Below are positions 46,474 through 55,170 of a stretch of 64,000 nt of DNA, in pieces. Every line of letters begins with the position of its first letter. The stretch's first letter is position 1. This stretch comes from Cellulomonas sp. APG4 (lineage in GTDB: Bacteria > Actinomycetota > Actinomycetes > Actinomycetales > Cellulomonadaceae): assembly GCF_009996735.1 (NCBI RefSeq), contig NZ_JAACYI010000006.1, positions 1 through 64,000 of the forward strand, in the 5' to 3' direction. The notes beneath the pieces are model-generated. The model ran no database searches and was not told where the DNA came from. It saw only the letters and a list, made by a program, of their open reading frames with translations. Both the position numbers and the translations under genes were made by a program.

Positions 46474-47940
46474 TCAGGCGCTCTGCAGGTGGGCGGGCGT
46501 GTCGGTGAGCGGGCTGCCGTCGGGCGCCTCCACGTCGGGGCCCAGGTCGGCGACCGACGAGAGCGTCCCGCGGATGGCGGTCGCGGCGGCGACCAGCGGC
46601 GAGACCAGGTGGGTCCGACCGCCCTTGCCCTGGCGGCCCTCGAAGTTGCGGTTGGAGGTCGACGCGCTGCGCTCCCCCGGGGCGAGCTGGTCGGGGTTCA
46701 TGCCGAGGCACATCGAGCACCCCGCGTTGCGCCACTCGGCACCGAAGTCCAGGAAGATCCGGTCGAGACCCTCGGCCTCGGCCTGGAGCCGGACACGGGC
46801 CGACGACGGAACGACGAGCACGCGCACGTTCTCGGCCTTGCGCCGCCCCCGGATCAGCTTGGCGACCGAGCGGAGGTCCTCGATCCGGCCGTTGGTGCAC
46901 GATCCGATGAAGACCGTGTCGACCGCGACGTCACGCAAGGGCATGCCCGGGGTGAGACCCATGTACTCGAGTGCGCGCTCGGCGGCCACGCGCTCACCCT
47001 CGTCGGCGATCTCGGCGGGTACCGGCACCCGACCCGAGAGCGGCAGGCCCTGGCCCGGGTTGGTGCCCCAGGTCACGAACGGCTCGAGGTCCGCGGCCTC
47101 GAGCACGACCTCGGCGTCGAAGACGGCGTCGTCGTCGCTGCGCAGCGTGCGCCAGTACTCGACCGCGGCGTCCCAGTCGGCACCCTCGGGTGCGTGCGGG
47201 CGCCCCTTGAGGTACTCGAACGTCGTCTCGTCGGGCGCGATCATGCCGGCCCGCGCACCGGCCTCGATCGACATGTTGCAGATGGTCATCCGCGCCTCCA
47301 TCGAGAGCGCGCGGATCGCCTCGCCGCGGTACTCGAGCACGTACCCCTGACCACCACCCGTGCCGATCTTGGCGATGATCGCGAGGATGATGTCCTTGGA
47401 CGTGGTGCCCGCGGGCAGCTGGCCGTCGACGGTGATCGCCATGGTCTTGAAGGGGGCGAGCGGCAGCGTCTGGGTGGCCAGCACGTGCTCGACCTCGCTC
47501 GTGCCGATGCCGAACGCGAGCGCGCCGAACGCGCCGTGGGTCGAGGTGTGCGAGTCGCCGCAGACCACCGTGAGGCCCGGCATGGTGAGCCCGAGCTGCG
47601 GCCCCACCTGGTGGACGATCCCCTGGTCGGCGTCACCCAGCGAGTGCAGCCGCACGCCGAACTCGCGTGCGTTGTCGCGCAGCGTCTGGATCTGGGTGCG
47701 GCTCGTGAGGTCCGCGATCGGACGGTCGATGTCGAGCGTCGGGGTGTTGTGGTCCTCGGTCGCGATCGTGAGGTCCGGCCGGCGCACGGGGCGTCCCGCG
47801 AGCCGCAGACCCTCGAAGGCCTGCGGGCTGGTCACCTCGTGCACGAGGTGCAGGTCGATGTAGAGGAGGTCGGGCGCCCCGTCGGTGCCACGGCGCACGA
47901 TGTGCGCGTCCCAGACCTTCTCCGCCAGCGTGCCGGCCAT
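46474..47940 (-). CDS. leuC: 3-isopropylmalate dehydratase large subunit
   Basis: LeuC holds the [4Fe-4S] cluster of isopropylmalate isomerase. The 488-residue protein has [37 protein letters not shown] and [13 protein letters not shown], giving the three cluster cysteines, and [21 protein letters not shown] 47940 follows AAGGGA and fits the family start [13 protein letters not shown] better than ATG 48012. It is divergent from ndgR, with the operator between them. Confidence 0.97.
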   Translation of the reverse strand: MAGTLAEKVWDAHIVRRGTDGAPDLLYIDLHLVHEVTSPQAFEGLRLAGRPVRRPDLTIATEDHNTPTLDIDRPIADLTSRTQIQTLRDNAREFGVRLHSLGDADQGIVHQVGPQLGLTMPGLTVVCGDSHTSTHGAFGALAFGIGTSEVEHVLATQTLPLAPFKTMAITVDGQLPAGTTSKDIILAIIAKIGTGGGQGYVLEYRGEAIRALSMEARMTICNMSIEAGARAGMIAPDETTFEYLKGRPHAPEGADWDAAVEYWRTLRSDDDAVFDAEVVLEAADLEPFVTWGTNPGQGLPLSGRVPVPAEIADEGERVAAERALEYMGLTPGMPLRDVAVDTVFIGSCTNGRIEDLRSVAKLIRGRRKAENVRVLVVPSSARVRLQAEAEGLDRIFLDFGAEWRNAGCSMCLGMNPDQLAPGERSASTSNRNFEGRQGKGGRTHLVSPLVAAATAIRGTLSSVADLGPDVEAPDGSPLTDTPAHLQSA

Positions 47941-48026
47941 GTGCTGCATCCCTTCGTCCGTCGCCCGGATGGGTGGCTCCGGGTGAGCCGTCGGCGGTCG
48001 CGCTCCCACCACTTCGGGGCGGGCAC

Positions 48027-48055
48027 TTGCGTCTCAGCGTGCGAGACGCCAATAT
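48027..48055 (+). promoter_or_regulatory. ndgR promoter with embedded inverted-repeat operator
   Basis: TTGCGT (48027-48032) and CAATAT (48050-48055) are exactly 17 bases apart, with the ndgR ATG six bases on. GCGTCTC-N7-GAGACGC, a perfect inverted repeat at 48029-48049, overlaps the -35 and fills the spacer. This is the expected place for an NdgR/LtbR operator that silences both ndgR and leuCD. Confidence 0.65.
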
Positions 48056-48061
48056 CGACCT

Positions 48062-48781
48062 ATGGACAACTCTAGCGGAGTCGGCGTTCTGGACAAGGCC
48101 GCGTCGGTCCTGAGCGCCCTGGAGGCGGGCCCGGCCACCCTCGCGCAGCTGGTCGCAGCAACCCATCTTGCCCGACCCACCGCGCACCGTCTGGCGGTCG
48201 CGCTCGAGCACCACCGGCTGGTCGCGCGCGACATGCAGGGACGCTTCGTGCTCGGGCCCCGCCTGTCGGAGCTCAGCACGGCCGCGGGCGAGGACCGCCT
48301 GCTCGCGGCGGCCAACCCGGTGCTCACCGCGCTGCGCGACCACTGCGGCGAGAGCGCTCAGCTCTACCGACGTCAGGGCGACCAGCGCATCTGCGTCGCC
48401 GCCGCCGAGCGTCCGATCGGCCTGCGCGACTCGATCCCGGTGGGTGCGACCCTCACGATGCAGGCCGGCTCCGCCGCCCAGATCCTCCTCGCCTGGGAGG
48501 AGCCCGACCGCCTGCACCGCGGCCTGCAGGGCGCCAAGTTCACCGCCACCATCCTGTCGGGCGTCCGACGGCGCGGCTGGGCCCAGTCCGTGTCCGAGCG
48601 CGAGGCCGGCGTCGCGTCCGTGTCGGCCCCGGTGCGCGGCCCGTCGGGACGCGTCGTGGCCGCGGTCTCGATCTCGGGGCCGGTCGAGCGCCTCAGCCGC
48701 CAGCCCGGCCGCCTGCACGCGGGCGCCGTGGTCGCAGCGGCGAACCGGCTGACCGAGGTGCTGCGCCGCACAGCCGAGTGA
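48062..48781 (+). CDS. ndgR: IclR family regulator of leucine synthesis (NdgR/LtbR-like)
   Basis: The 239-residue protein has an N-terminal winged helix (VLDKAASVLSALEAGPATLAQLV, RPTAHRLAVALE) and an IclR effector domain (DSIPVGATLTMQAGSAAQILLAW, SVSEREAGVASVSAPV). Divergence from leuCD is the standard setting of NdgR in Streptomyces and LtbR in Corynebacterium, which repress leuCD. No ribosome-binding site is seen; the -10 is six bases before the ATG, so the mRNA is probably leaderless. It is followed by a strong terminator. Confidence 0.92.
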   Translation: MDNSSGVGVLDKAASVLSALEAGPATLAQLVAATHLARPTAHRLAVALEHHRLVARDMQGRFVLGPRLSELSTAAGEDRLLAAANPVLTALRDHCGESAQLYRRQGDQRICVAAAERPIGLRDSIPVGATLTMQAGSAAQILLAWEEPDRLHRGLQGAKFTATILSGVRRRGWAQSVSEREAGVASVSAPVRGPSGRVVAAVSISGPVERLSRQPGRLHAGAVVAAANRLTEVLRRTAE

Positions 48782-48826
48782 CGTGTGCGCGGGTGCCGAC
48801 CTCCAGGCTCGGCACCCGCGCACACG
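48782..48826 (+). terminator. Strong hairpin terminator after ndgR
   Basis: An 18-bp perfect inverted repeat (CGTGTGCGCGGGTGCCGA and its complement) with a 9-base loop starts immediately after the ndgR stop. Confidence 0.82.
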
Positions 48827-48895
48827 CACCGGGGATGCGCGGTGCGGGACGCCGACGCACGGCCGCCTCGCCGAGGAGCACGTCCCGGGAACGAC

Positions 48896-48926
48896 GAAGG
48901 CCCGGTCGCTGAGCGACCGGGCCTTC
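48896..48926 (-). terminator. Hairpin terminator downstream of tRNA-Glu
   Basis: GAAGGCCCGGTCGCT and its perfect reverse complement flank a single base, so the real loop must open a few pairs. It lies six bases beyond the 3' end of tRNA-Glu. Confidence 0.78.
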
Positions 48927-48931
48927 TGCTG

Positions 48932-49004
48932 TACCCCCAAGGGGATTCGAACCCCTGTTACCGCCGTGAGAGGGCGGCGTCCTAGGCCACTAGACGATGG
49001 GGGC
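48932..49004 (-). tRNA. tRNA-Glu (anticodon CTC)
   Basis: The 73-base cloverleaf has acceptor stem GCCCCCA/TGGGGGT (one G-T pair at the end) and anticodon stem CCGCC/GGCGG around CTCTCAC, giving anticodon CTC for GAG. The T-arm has GGTTCGAATCC. CCA is not encoded. Confidence 0.95.
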
Positions 49005-49128
49005 CTAGATGATCTCTCCCCGTGGGGATCGACCGCGAAGACTCTACCTCATGTTCGAGGCCTGGCTGACCACACTGCGGTGTGACCGTGATCGCACCGC
49101 CCGGTTGCCCGTGGGCCTCCGACCTGCG

Positions 49129-49200
49129 CTGGGGTACCAGGACTCGAACCTAGACTAAGTGAACCAGAATCACTCGTGCTGCCAATTACACCATACCCCA
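49129..49200 (-). tRNA. tRNA-Gln (anticodon CTG)
   Basis: The 72-base cloverleaf has acceptor stem TGGGGTA/TACCCCA with discriminator G, and anticodon stem AGTGA/TCACT around TTCTGGT, giving CTG for CAG. A T1-A72 end pair is usual for tRNA-Gln. The 5' end lies in a perfect 16-bp palindrome, ATACCCCATGGGGTAT (49193-49208), since the upstream bases mirror the acceptor strand. It is 124 bases upstream of tRNA-Glu on the same strand; nothing else is seen between them. Confidence 0.95.
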
Positions 49201-49327
49201 TGGGGTATAACGCCGGGTTCCCTACCGGCTCCCGTGGGAGCTTGGGCAGGTCGCGACCGGACGTCGTACCGGCGGGGAACTCTACCCGAGCGTCCCGGGC
49301 GCGTCCAAACGGGTCCGACGTGCGACC

Positions 49328-51157
49328 ATGCCGCTCGTGACAGCCTTCACCACACGACCCGAGGTGGTCGGCGACCTGGGTGTCGTGGCCTCGACGCACT
49401 GGCTCGCGTCCCAGTCCGGCATGTCCGTGCTCGAGCGGGGCGGGAACGCGTTCGACGCCGCCGTCGCGACCGGCCTCGTGCTGCACGTGGTGGAGCCCCA
49501 CCTCAACGGCCTGGGCGGCGACGTCCCGGTGATCGGCTGCACGGCCGGCGGGTCACCCTTCGTCCTGTGCGGCCAGGGCACGGCACCGGCCGCGGCGACG
49601 CCCGACGCCTTCGCGCGCCTCGGCGTCGACGCCGTCCCCGGCACGGGACTTCTCGCCGCCGTGGTCCCGGGGGCCTGGGGCACCTGGCTCGACCTCCTCG
49701 CGCGCTACGGCACCTGGCACCTGGCGGACGTCGTCGCCCCGGCCCTGGGCTACGCGCGCCACGGTCACCCGCTGCTCGCCCAGGCCGCCACGACCATCAG
49801 CCGGGTCGCCGACCACCTGCGCGAGCACTGGCCGACGTCGGCCCGCACGTGGCTCCCGGACGGGCAGGGCCCACCCGTCGGCGCGCGCTTCACCAACCCG
49901 GACCTCGCCGACACCCTCGAGCGCCTCGTGCGCGCGGGCGAGTCCGCCGGACCGGGTCGCGAGCAGCAGATCGAGGCCGCGCGCCGGGCGTTCTACGAGG
50001 GCTTCGTCGCCGAGGCGGTCGAGCGGCACAGCCGCACCGCGGTCGTCGACTCGACCGGTCGCGCCCACGAGGGCCTGCTCACCGCGGACGACCTCGCGGG
50101 CTGGCGCGTGCGCGAGGAGGCCCCCGTCACGCTCGACGTCTGGGGCCGCACCCTCGCCAAGACCGGTCCCTGGGGCCAGGGCCCCGTGCTCCTGCAGCAG
50201 CTCGCACTGCTCGCAGGCTATGACCTCGCCGACACCGCGCCCGGCTCCGCCGAGCTCGTGCACGTGGCGGTCGAGGCGGCCAAGCTCGCCCTCGCGGACC
50301 GGGACGCCTGGTACGGCGACCCGGACCACACCGACGTGCCGATCGAGCACCTCCTCTCCCCCGCCTACACCGACGCGCGACGTGCGCTCATCGGTGCCGA
50401 GGCGTCGGGCGGGCTCCGCCCAGGAGACCCCGGCGGCCGGGAGCCGCGCCTGCCCCGCAGCGTGCTCGAGGCGCTCATGGCCGGCAGCGCGGCCCCGCGG
50501 TCCGGCAGCGCGGGCACGGGCGAGCCCACCTTCGCCCCGTCCGACGGCGAGGTCGCAGCCGACGGCAGCACCCGCGGCGACACGTGCCACCTCGACGTCG
50601 TCGACCGCTGGGGCAACACCGTCGCGGTCACCCCGAGCGGTGGTTGGCTGCAGAGCTCACCGGTCATCGCCGGGCTCGGGTTCCAGCTGTCGACGCGCGC
50701 CCAGATGTTCTGGCTCGAGGAGGGACTGCCCGGTTCGCTGCGACCCGGCGCCCGGCCCCGGACGACCCTCAGCCCCACGCTCGTGCTTCGCGACGGGGTG
50801 CCCGAGCTCGCGTGCGGAACCCCGGGCGGCGACCAGCAGGACCAGTGGCAGGTGCCGTTCCTGGTCGAGCACCTGGGCCGCGGCCGCGGCCTCCAGGAGT
50901 CGATCGACGCACCCTCGTGGCACACGAACCACCTCGTCTCGTCGTTCGATCCGCGCGTCGTCGAGCCGCGCAGCGTGCACGTCGAGGAACGCCTCGGCGA
51001 GGACGTCGTCGGGGAGCTGCGCGCCCGCGGCCATGAGGTCACGGTGACCGGTCCGTGGTCGCTCGGCCGGCTCACGGCCGCCGGCACGCGTCCCGACGGG
51101 TTGCGTCACGGCGCCGCGACGCCTCGCGGCATGCAGGCCTACGCGGTGGGCCGCTGA
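49328..51157 (+). CDS. Gamma-glutamyltransferase family protein
   Basis: A 609-residue Ntn hydrolase of the gamma-glutamyltranspeptidase family. It shows GVVASTHWLASQSGMSVLERGGNAFDAAVA, the catalytic Thr at the small-subunit start (GDTCHLDVVDRWGN, where T precedes C rather than a second T) and TPGGDQQDQWQ near the end. There is no signal peptide, so unlike periplasmic GGTs it should act in the cytoplasm, as in the YwrD-type group. The substrate is not known. It ends one base into the start of a TauE-type permease gene, suggesting a functional pair. Confidence 0.88.
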   Translation: MPLVTAFTTRPEVVGDLGVVASTHWLASQSGMSVLERGGNAFDAAVATGLVLHVVEPHLNGLGGDVPVIGCTAGGSPFVLCGQGTAPAAATPDAFARLGVDAVPGTGLLAAVVPGAWGTWLDLLARYGTWHLADVVAPALGYARHGHPLLAQAATTISRVADHLREHWPTSARTWLPDGQGPPVGARFTNPDLADTLERLVRAGESAGPGREQQIEAARRAFYEGFVAEAVERHSRTAVVDSTGRAHEGLLTADDLAGWRVREEAPVTLDVWGRTLAKTGPWGQGPVLLQQLALLAGYDLADTAPGSAELVHVAVEAAKLALADRDAWYGDPDHTDVPIEHLLSPAYTDARRALIGAEASGGLRPGDPGGREPRLPRSVLEALMAGSAAPRSGSAGTGEPTFAPSDGEVAADGSTRGDTCHLDVVDRWGNTVAVTPSGGWLQSSPVIAGLGFQLSTRAQMFWLEEGLPGSLRPGARPRTTLSPTLVLRDGVPELACGTPGGDQQDQWQVPFLVEHLGRGRGLQESIDAPSWHTNHLVSSFDPRVVEPRSVHVEERLGEDVVGELRARGHEVTVTGPWSLGRLTAAGTRPDGLRHGAATPRGMQAYAVGR

Positions 51158-51960
51158 TGGAGCTCTGGCAGATGGCCGTCGTCCTGCTCGCAGGGATCGT
51201 GGCCGGGACGGTCAACACCGTGGTGGGCGCGGGGACGCTCATCACGTTCCCGCTGCTGGTGACGCTCGGCATCCAGCCGCTGACGGCCAACGTGTCCAAC
51301 GGGGTAGGCCTCGTCCCCGCGGCCGTCACCGGGGCCTGGGGGTACCGGCGCGAGCTCGCGGGCTGGTGGCCGACCGTCGCCCGGATGGGCGCGATGTCGG
51401 CGGTCGGCGGCGTGCTCGGCGCGCTGCTGCTGCTCGTCGCGCCCGCCGAGACCTTCACGCAGGTGGTGCCCTGGCTGCTCGTCCTCGCCGCCGTGCTCGC
51501 GGCCGCGCAGCCGCGGGTCGGCGCGTGGGTGCGGCGCCGTGCGGCCGAGCGCGCGGCCGGCGCCGACGTGACCGAGACCACCCACACGGATCTCTCGACA
51601 CGCCCGCTCACCCTCGGGCTCGCGCTCGGCATCGCCGCGACGGGCGTGTACGGCGGCTACTTCGGCGCGGCCCAGGGGGTGGTGCTGATCAGCCTGCTGG
51701 GCATCCTCTGGAGCTCGGACCTGCAACGCGCCAACGGCGCCAAGAACGTGCTCGCCGGCGTCGCCAACCTCATCTCGGCGCTCATCTTCATCGTCGGCGG
51801 GCTGGTGGACTGGCGGCTCGCGGGCCTGATCGCCGTGGGGGCCGCGATCGGCGGGGTGATCGGCGCGCGTGTCGGGAGACGGATCCCGGCGGCCCTGCTG
51901 CGCACCCTCATCGTCGTGGTCGCGCTCACGGCCGCCGTCGTCCTCTGGGTCGGCGACTGA
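51157..51960 (+). CDS. TauE/SafE family membrane permease
   Basis: The 267-residue protein has about eight transmembrane helices in the two-repeat TauE/SafE pattern: TVNTVVGAGTLITFPLLVTLG with LTANVSNGVGL in the first half, and GYFGAAQGVVLISLLGI with LQRANGAKNVLAGVANL in the second. The family exports sulfonates, sulfite or related anions. Coupling (TGATG) to the gamma-glutamyltransferase gene hints at sulfur or peptide-derived substrates, which is only an inference. Confidence 0.88.
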   Translation: MELWQMAVVLLAGIVAGTVNTVVGAGTLITFPLLVTLGIQPLTANVSNGVGLVPAAVTGAWGYRRELAGWWPTVARMGAMSAVGGVLGALLLLVAPAETFTQVVPWLLVLAAVLAAAQPRVGAWVRRRAAERAAGADVTETTHTDLSTRPLTLGLALGIAATGVYGGYFGAAQGVVLISLLGILWSSDLQRANGAKNVLAGVANLISALIFIVGGLVDWRLAGLIAVGAAIGGVIGARVGRRIPAALLRTLIVVVALTAAVVLWVGD

Positions 51961-51976
51961 CCGAGGCCGGGCCGCC

Positions 51977-52747
51977 TCAGCCCAGACCGAGCACCCGACC
52001 CAGCCCGACCAGGGACGTGACCACGTGGACGCCGGCCGCACGGGCCGCGGCGACGTCCTCGGCCGGCACCTCGACGCGGCGTGGCCCCGGTCGGTCGACC
52101 CAGACGCCCACGAGCCCGGCAGCGACGGCCGCACGCGCGTCGACGTCGAGCTCGTCGCCGACGTAGGCCGTGCGCGACGGCTCGGTGCCCAGCCGCCGGC
52201 ACGCCTCGAGGAAGACCTCGGGCGCGGGCTTGCCCACGCCGAGGGTGTCGACCCCGACGAGCATCGGGACGCGGTGCGCGAGGCCCGCGCGCTCGAGCTT
52301 GCCCGTCTGGTAGGCGACGCCCGCGTTCGACAGCGCACCCACCGCCAGGCCCGCCGCGAGCAGGTCCTCGACCACGTCCAGAGCCTCGGGATGGGCGGAC
52401 CAGGCCGCGCTGAAGCCCGTCTCGAACACCGTGTCCCACGCGTCGTAGGCCTCGTCGTCGAGCTCGATCCCGCCGAACGCGGCGTGCAGCTCGTTGGCCC
52501 GCCGCATGCGCTGGGTCCGGTAGTCGAGCTCGCCGCGCGTGTAGCGCGCGTAGTGACCGCCCGCGTCCGCCCGCCAGGTCGCGAGGACCTCGGCCGGATC
52601 GTGGTCGGCGTCCAGGTACCGGGCGGCGACCTGGGCGAGGGCAGCCGCGAAGGCGGCGCGCGTGTCGACCAGTGTGTCGTCGATGTCGAAGAGCACGCCG
52701 TCGAGCGGACGCGGGCCGCGGTCCGCCCGTGCGTTCGGATCCGTCAC
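51977..52747 (-). CDS. HAD superfamily hydrolase
   Basis: The 256-residue protein has the HAD motifs [13 protein letters not shown] (nucleophile Asp and DxD), ALSNAG (motif II), [11 protein letters not shown] (Lys motif) and [17 protein letters not shown] (motif IV), with an alpha-helical C1 cap. It probably dephosphorylates a small metabolite, as yet unidentified. The GTG start overlaps the gltX stop (GTGA). Confidence 0.88.
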   Translation of the reverse strand: MTDPNARADRGPRPLDGVLFDIDDTLVDTRAAFAAALAQVAARYLDADHDPAEVLATWRADAGGHYARYTRGELDYRTQRMRRANELHAAFGGIELDDEAYDAWDTVFETGFSAAWSAHPEALDVVEDLLAAGLAVGALSNAGVAYQTGKLERAGLAHRVPMLVGVDTLGVGKPAPEVFLEACRRLGTEPSRTAYVGDELDVDARAAVAAGLVGVWVDRPGPRRVEVPAEDVAAARAAGVHVVTSLVGLGRVLGLG

Positions 52748-54279
52748 AGGGTCGCGCGCAGCGCCCCGACGCGGGTGAGCGTCGAGGCCTTGCCGAGGAT
52801 CTCGAGCGACTCGAACAGGGGCGGCGAGACGCGCCGGCCCGAGACGGCGACGCGCAGCGGCGTGAAGGCGAGCCGGGGCTTGAGCCCCAGCCCCTCGACG
52901 AGCGCAGCCGTGAGCGCCTCCTGCGTCGCGGCCGTGGTGAACGCGTCGGCCGGGATCGCCTCGAGCGCGGCGGTCGCCGCGTCGAGCACGTCCGCCGCGC
53001 CGTCGCGCAGCGCACCTCGCGCGTCCTCGGTGACCTCCAGGACGTCGTCGGCCACGAGCAGGAACCCGAGCATGCCGACCGCCTCGCCGAGCAGCGTCAC
53101 GCGCTCCTGGACCAGCGGCGCGCCCGCGTCGAGCACGGCGCGCTCACGTGCGTCGAGGCCGTCGTACGCACGCGCGGACACCAGGCCGGCGTCGTTCAGG
53201 TACGGGACGAGCCGGTCGCGGAAGTCCGTCGGCTCGAGCATGCGCACGTGGGCGCCGTTGATCGCCTCGGCCTTCTTGACGTCGAAGCGGGCCGGGTTCG
53301 GCAGCACGTCGGCGACGTCGAAGGCCTCGACCATCTCCTCGACGGTGAAGACGTCCCTGTCCGGAGCGATCGACCAGCCGAGCAGCGCGAGGTAGTTCAG
53401 CAGGCCCTCGCGGGTGAAGCCCCGTTCGCGGTGCAGGAACAGGTTCGACTCGGGGTCACGCTTCGAGAGCTTCCGGTTGCCCTCGCCCATCACGTACGGC
53501 AGGTGGCCGTACACCGGCTCACCCGAGGCGAGGCCGAGCCCGACGAGCGCGCGCTGGAGCACCACCTGGCGCGGGGTCGAGGAGAGCAGGTCCTCACCGC
53601 GCAGCACATGCGTGATTTCCATGAGGGCGTCGTCCACCGGGTTGGTGAGCGTGTAGAGCGGCTGGCCGTTCGCGCGCACGATCACGTAGTCCGGCACCGA
53701 GCCCGCCGGGAAGGTGAGCTCACCCCGCACGAGATCCGTGAAGACGACGTCGTCGTCGGGCATGCGGATGCGCAGCACGGGCTCGCGTCCCTCGTCGCGG
53801 AACGCGGCCTTCTGCTCGTGCGTGAGGTGCCGGTCGAAGCCGTCGTAGCCGAGCTTGGGGTCGCGGCCCGCGGCGCGGTGACGGGCCTCGATCTCCTCGG
53901 GCGTCGAGAACGACTCGTACGCGTGACCGGCCTCGAGCAGACGCCGGGCGACGTCGGTGTAGACCTCCATGCGCTCTGACTGCCGGTACGGCCCGTGCGG
54001 CCCGCCCACCTCGACGCCCTCGTCCCAGTCGAGGCCGAGCCACCGCAGCGCGTCGAGCAGCTGCTCGTAGCTCTCCTGGCTGTCGCGGGCCGCGTCCGTG
54101 TCCTCGATGCGGAAGACGAACGTGCCGCCCGTGTGCCGCGCGTAGGCCCAGTTGAACAGCGCGGTGCGGATCAGTCCGACGTGCGGGGTGCCCGTGGGTG
54201 ACGGGCAGAAGCGCACACGCACGCCCGACGGCGGCTCGCTGGGCAGGGGGGCGGACGGCGTCGCGAGGTTCTCAGGCAC
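52744..54279 (-). CDS. gltX: Glutamyl-tRNA synthetase
   Basis: The 511-residue class I synthetase shows [23 protein letters not shown] (HIGH-type motif), [27 protein letters not shown] and the KMSKS loop as GNRKLSKRD. In actinobacteria GltX usually also charges tRNA-Gln, to be amidated by GatCAB. The GTG start has TAGGCT six bases upstream and no ribosome-binding site, indicating a leaderless message. It is coupled to the HAD gene. FAH, upstream, has its own promoter. Confidence 0.96.
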   Translation of the reverse strand: MPENLATPSAPLPSEPPSGVRVRFCPSPTGTPHVGLIRTALFNWAYARHTGGTFVFRIEDTDAARDSQESYEQLLDALRWLGLDWDEGVEVGGPHGPYRQSERMEVYTDVARRLLEAGHAYESFSTPEEIEARHRAAGRDPKLGYDGFDRHLTHEQKAAFRDEGREPVLRIRMPDDDVVFTDLVRGELTFPAGSVPDYVIVRANGQPLYTLTNPVDDALMEITHVLRGEDLLSSTPRQVVLQRALVGLGLASGEPVYGHLPYVMGEGNRKLSKRDPESNLFLHRERGFTREGLLNYLALLGWSIAPDRDVFTVEEMVEAFDVADVLPNPARFDVKKAEAINGAHVRMLEPTDFRDRLVPYLNDAGLVSARAYDGLDARERAVLDAGAPLVQERVTLLGEAVGMLGFLLVADDVLEVTEDARGALRDGAADVLDAATAALEAIPADAFTTAATQEALTAALVEGLGLKPRLAFTPLRVAVSGRRVSPPLFESLEILGKASTLTRVGALRATL

Positions 54280-54352
54280 CGGTCCAGCCTAGTGGCGCAC
54301 CACCGACGGCTATCGACGGGCGGGCCGGCCCGTCCCGCCTTCCCGCACCCGC

Positions 54353-55135
54353 TCAGGCCCGACGGATCACGGGGTTGCGCAGCACGCCGATCTCCTCGAC
54401 CTCGCACTCGACGACGTCGCCGTGCACCACCGGGCCCACGCCCGCGGGCGTGCCGGTGAGGATCACGTCGCCCGGGAGCAGCGTGAACACCTCCGAGACG
54501 TAGGAGATGAGGTAGGCGACGTCGAAGACCAGGTCGCGCGTGCGCCCGTCCTGGCGGGTCTCGCCGTTCACGCGGCAGGTGACCGCGAGGTCGTCCACGT
54601 CGAGGCCGGGCACCACCCACGGGCCGAGCGGGCACGAGCCGTCGAAGCCCTTGGCCCGCGTCCACTGCGCGTCGCTGCGCTGGGCGTCGCGCGCGGTGAC
54701 GTCGTTGGCCACGGTGAACCCGAACACGCGATCGAGCGCCTGCTCGGGCGTCACGTCCTTGGCCACCTTCCCGATCACGACGGCGAGCTCGGCCTCGTGG
54801 TGGACCTCCTCCGACCACGGCGGCAGCACGATCGGGTCGTCCGGGCCGATCACGGCCGTGTTCGGGGTGAGGAAGAGCAGAGGCGAGGTCGGCAGCTCGT
54901 TGCCCATCTCGGCCGCGTGGTCCGCGTAGTTGCGACCGACCCCCACGACCTTCGAGCGCGGGATCACCGGGGCGAGCAGACGGACGTCGTCAGCGAGCGG
55001 CACGCGCTCACCGGTCGGCTGCACGGGCATGTAGATCGGGTCGCCCGTGAGGACGACGAGCTCCTCGGCCCCGGGCTCACCCTCGACGAGGGCGAAGCGG
55101 GGGTCTCCTCCGGTGGTGAACCTCGCGATGCGCAT
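54353..55135 (-). CDS. Fumarylacetoacetate hydrolase family protein
   Basis: A 260-residue FAH-fold hydrolase or decarboxylase. It shows VVGVGRNYADHAAEMG, the metal ligands in EEVHHEAELAVVIGK, GFTVANDVTARDAQ, WTRAKGFDGSCPLGPWVV and PGDVILTGTPAGVG. Members act on fumarylpyruvate, oxaloacetate or homoprotocatechuate intermediates; the position next to gltX is conserved in actinobacteria but does not reveal the substrate. ATG 55135 has TACGCT six bases upstream (leaderless). Confidence 0.9.
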   Translation of the reverse strand: MRIARFTTGGDPRFALVEGEPGAEELVVLTGDPIYMPVQPTGERVPLADDVRLLAPVIPRSKVVGVGRNYADHAAEMGNELPTSPLLFLTPNTAVIGPDDPIVLPPWSEEVHHEAELAVVIGKVAKDVTPEQALDRVFGFTVANDVTARDAQRSDAQWTRAKGFDGSCPLGPWVVPGLDVDDLAVTCRVNGETRQDGRTRDLVFDVAYLISYVSEVFTLLPGDVILTGTPAGVGPVVHGDVVECEVEEIGVLRNPVIRRA

Positions 55136-55170
55136 GGGCCCAGCGTAGGGGCGCGACGTACGCTCCCGGG

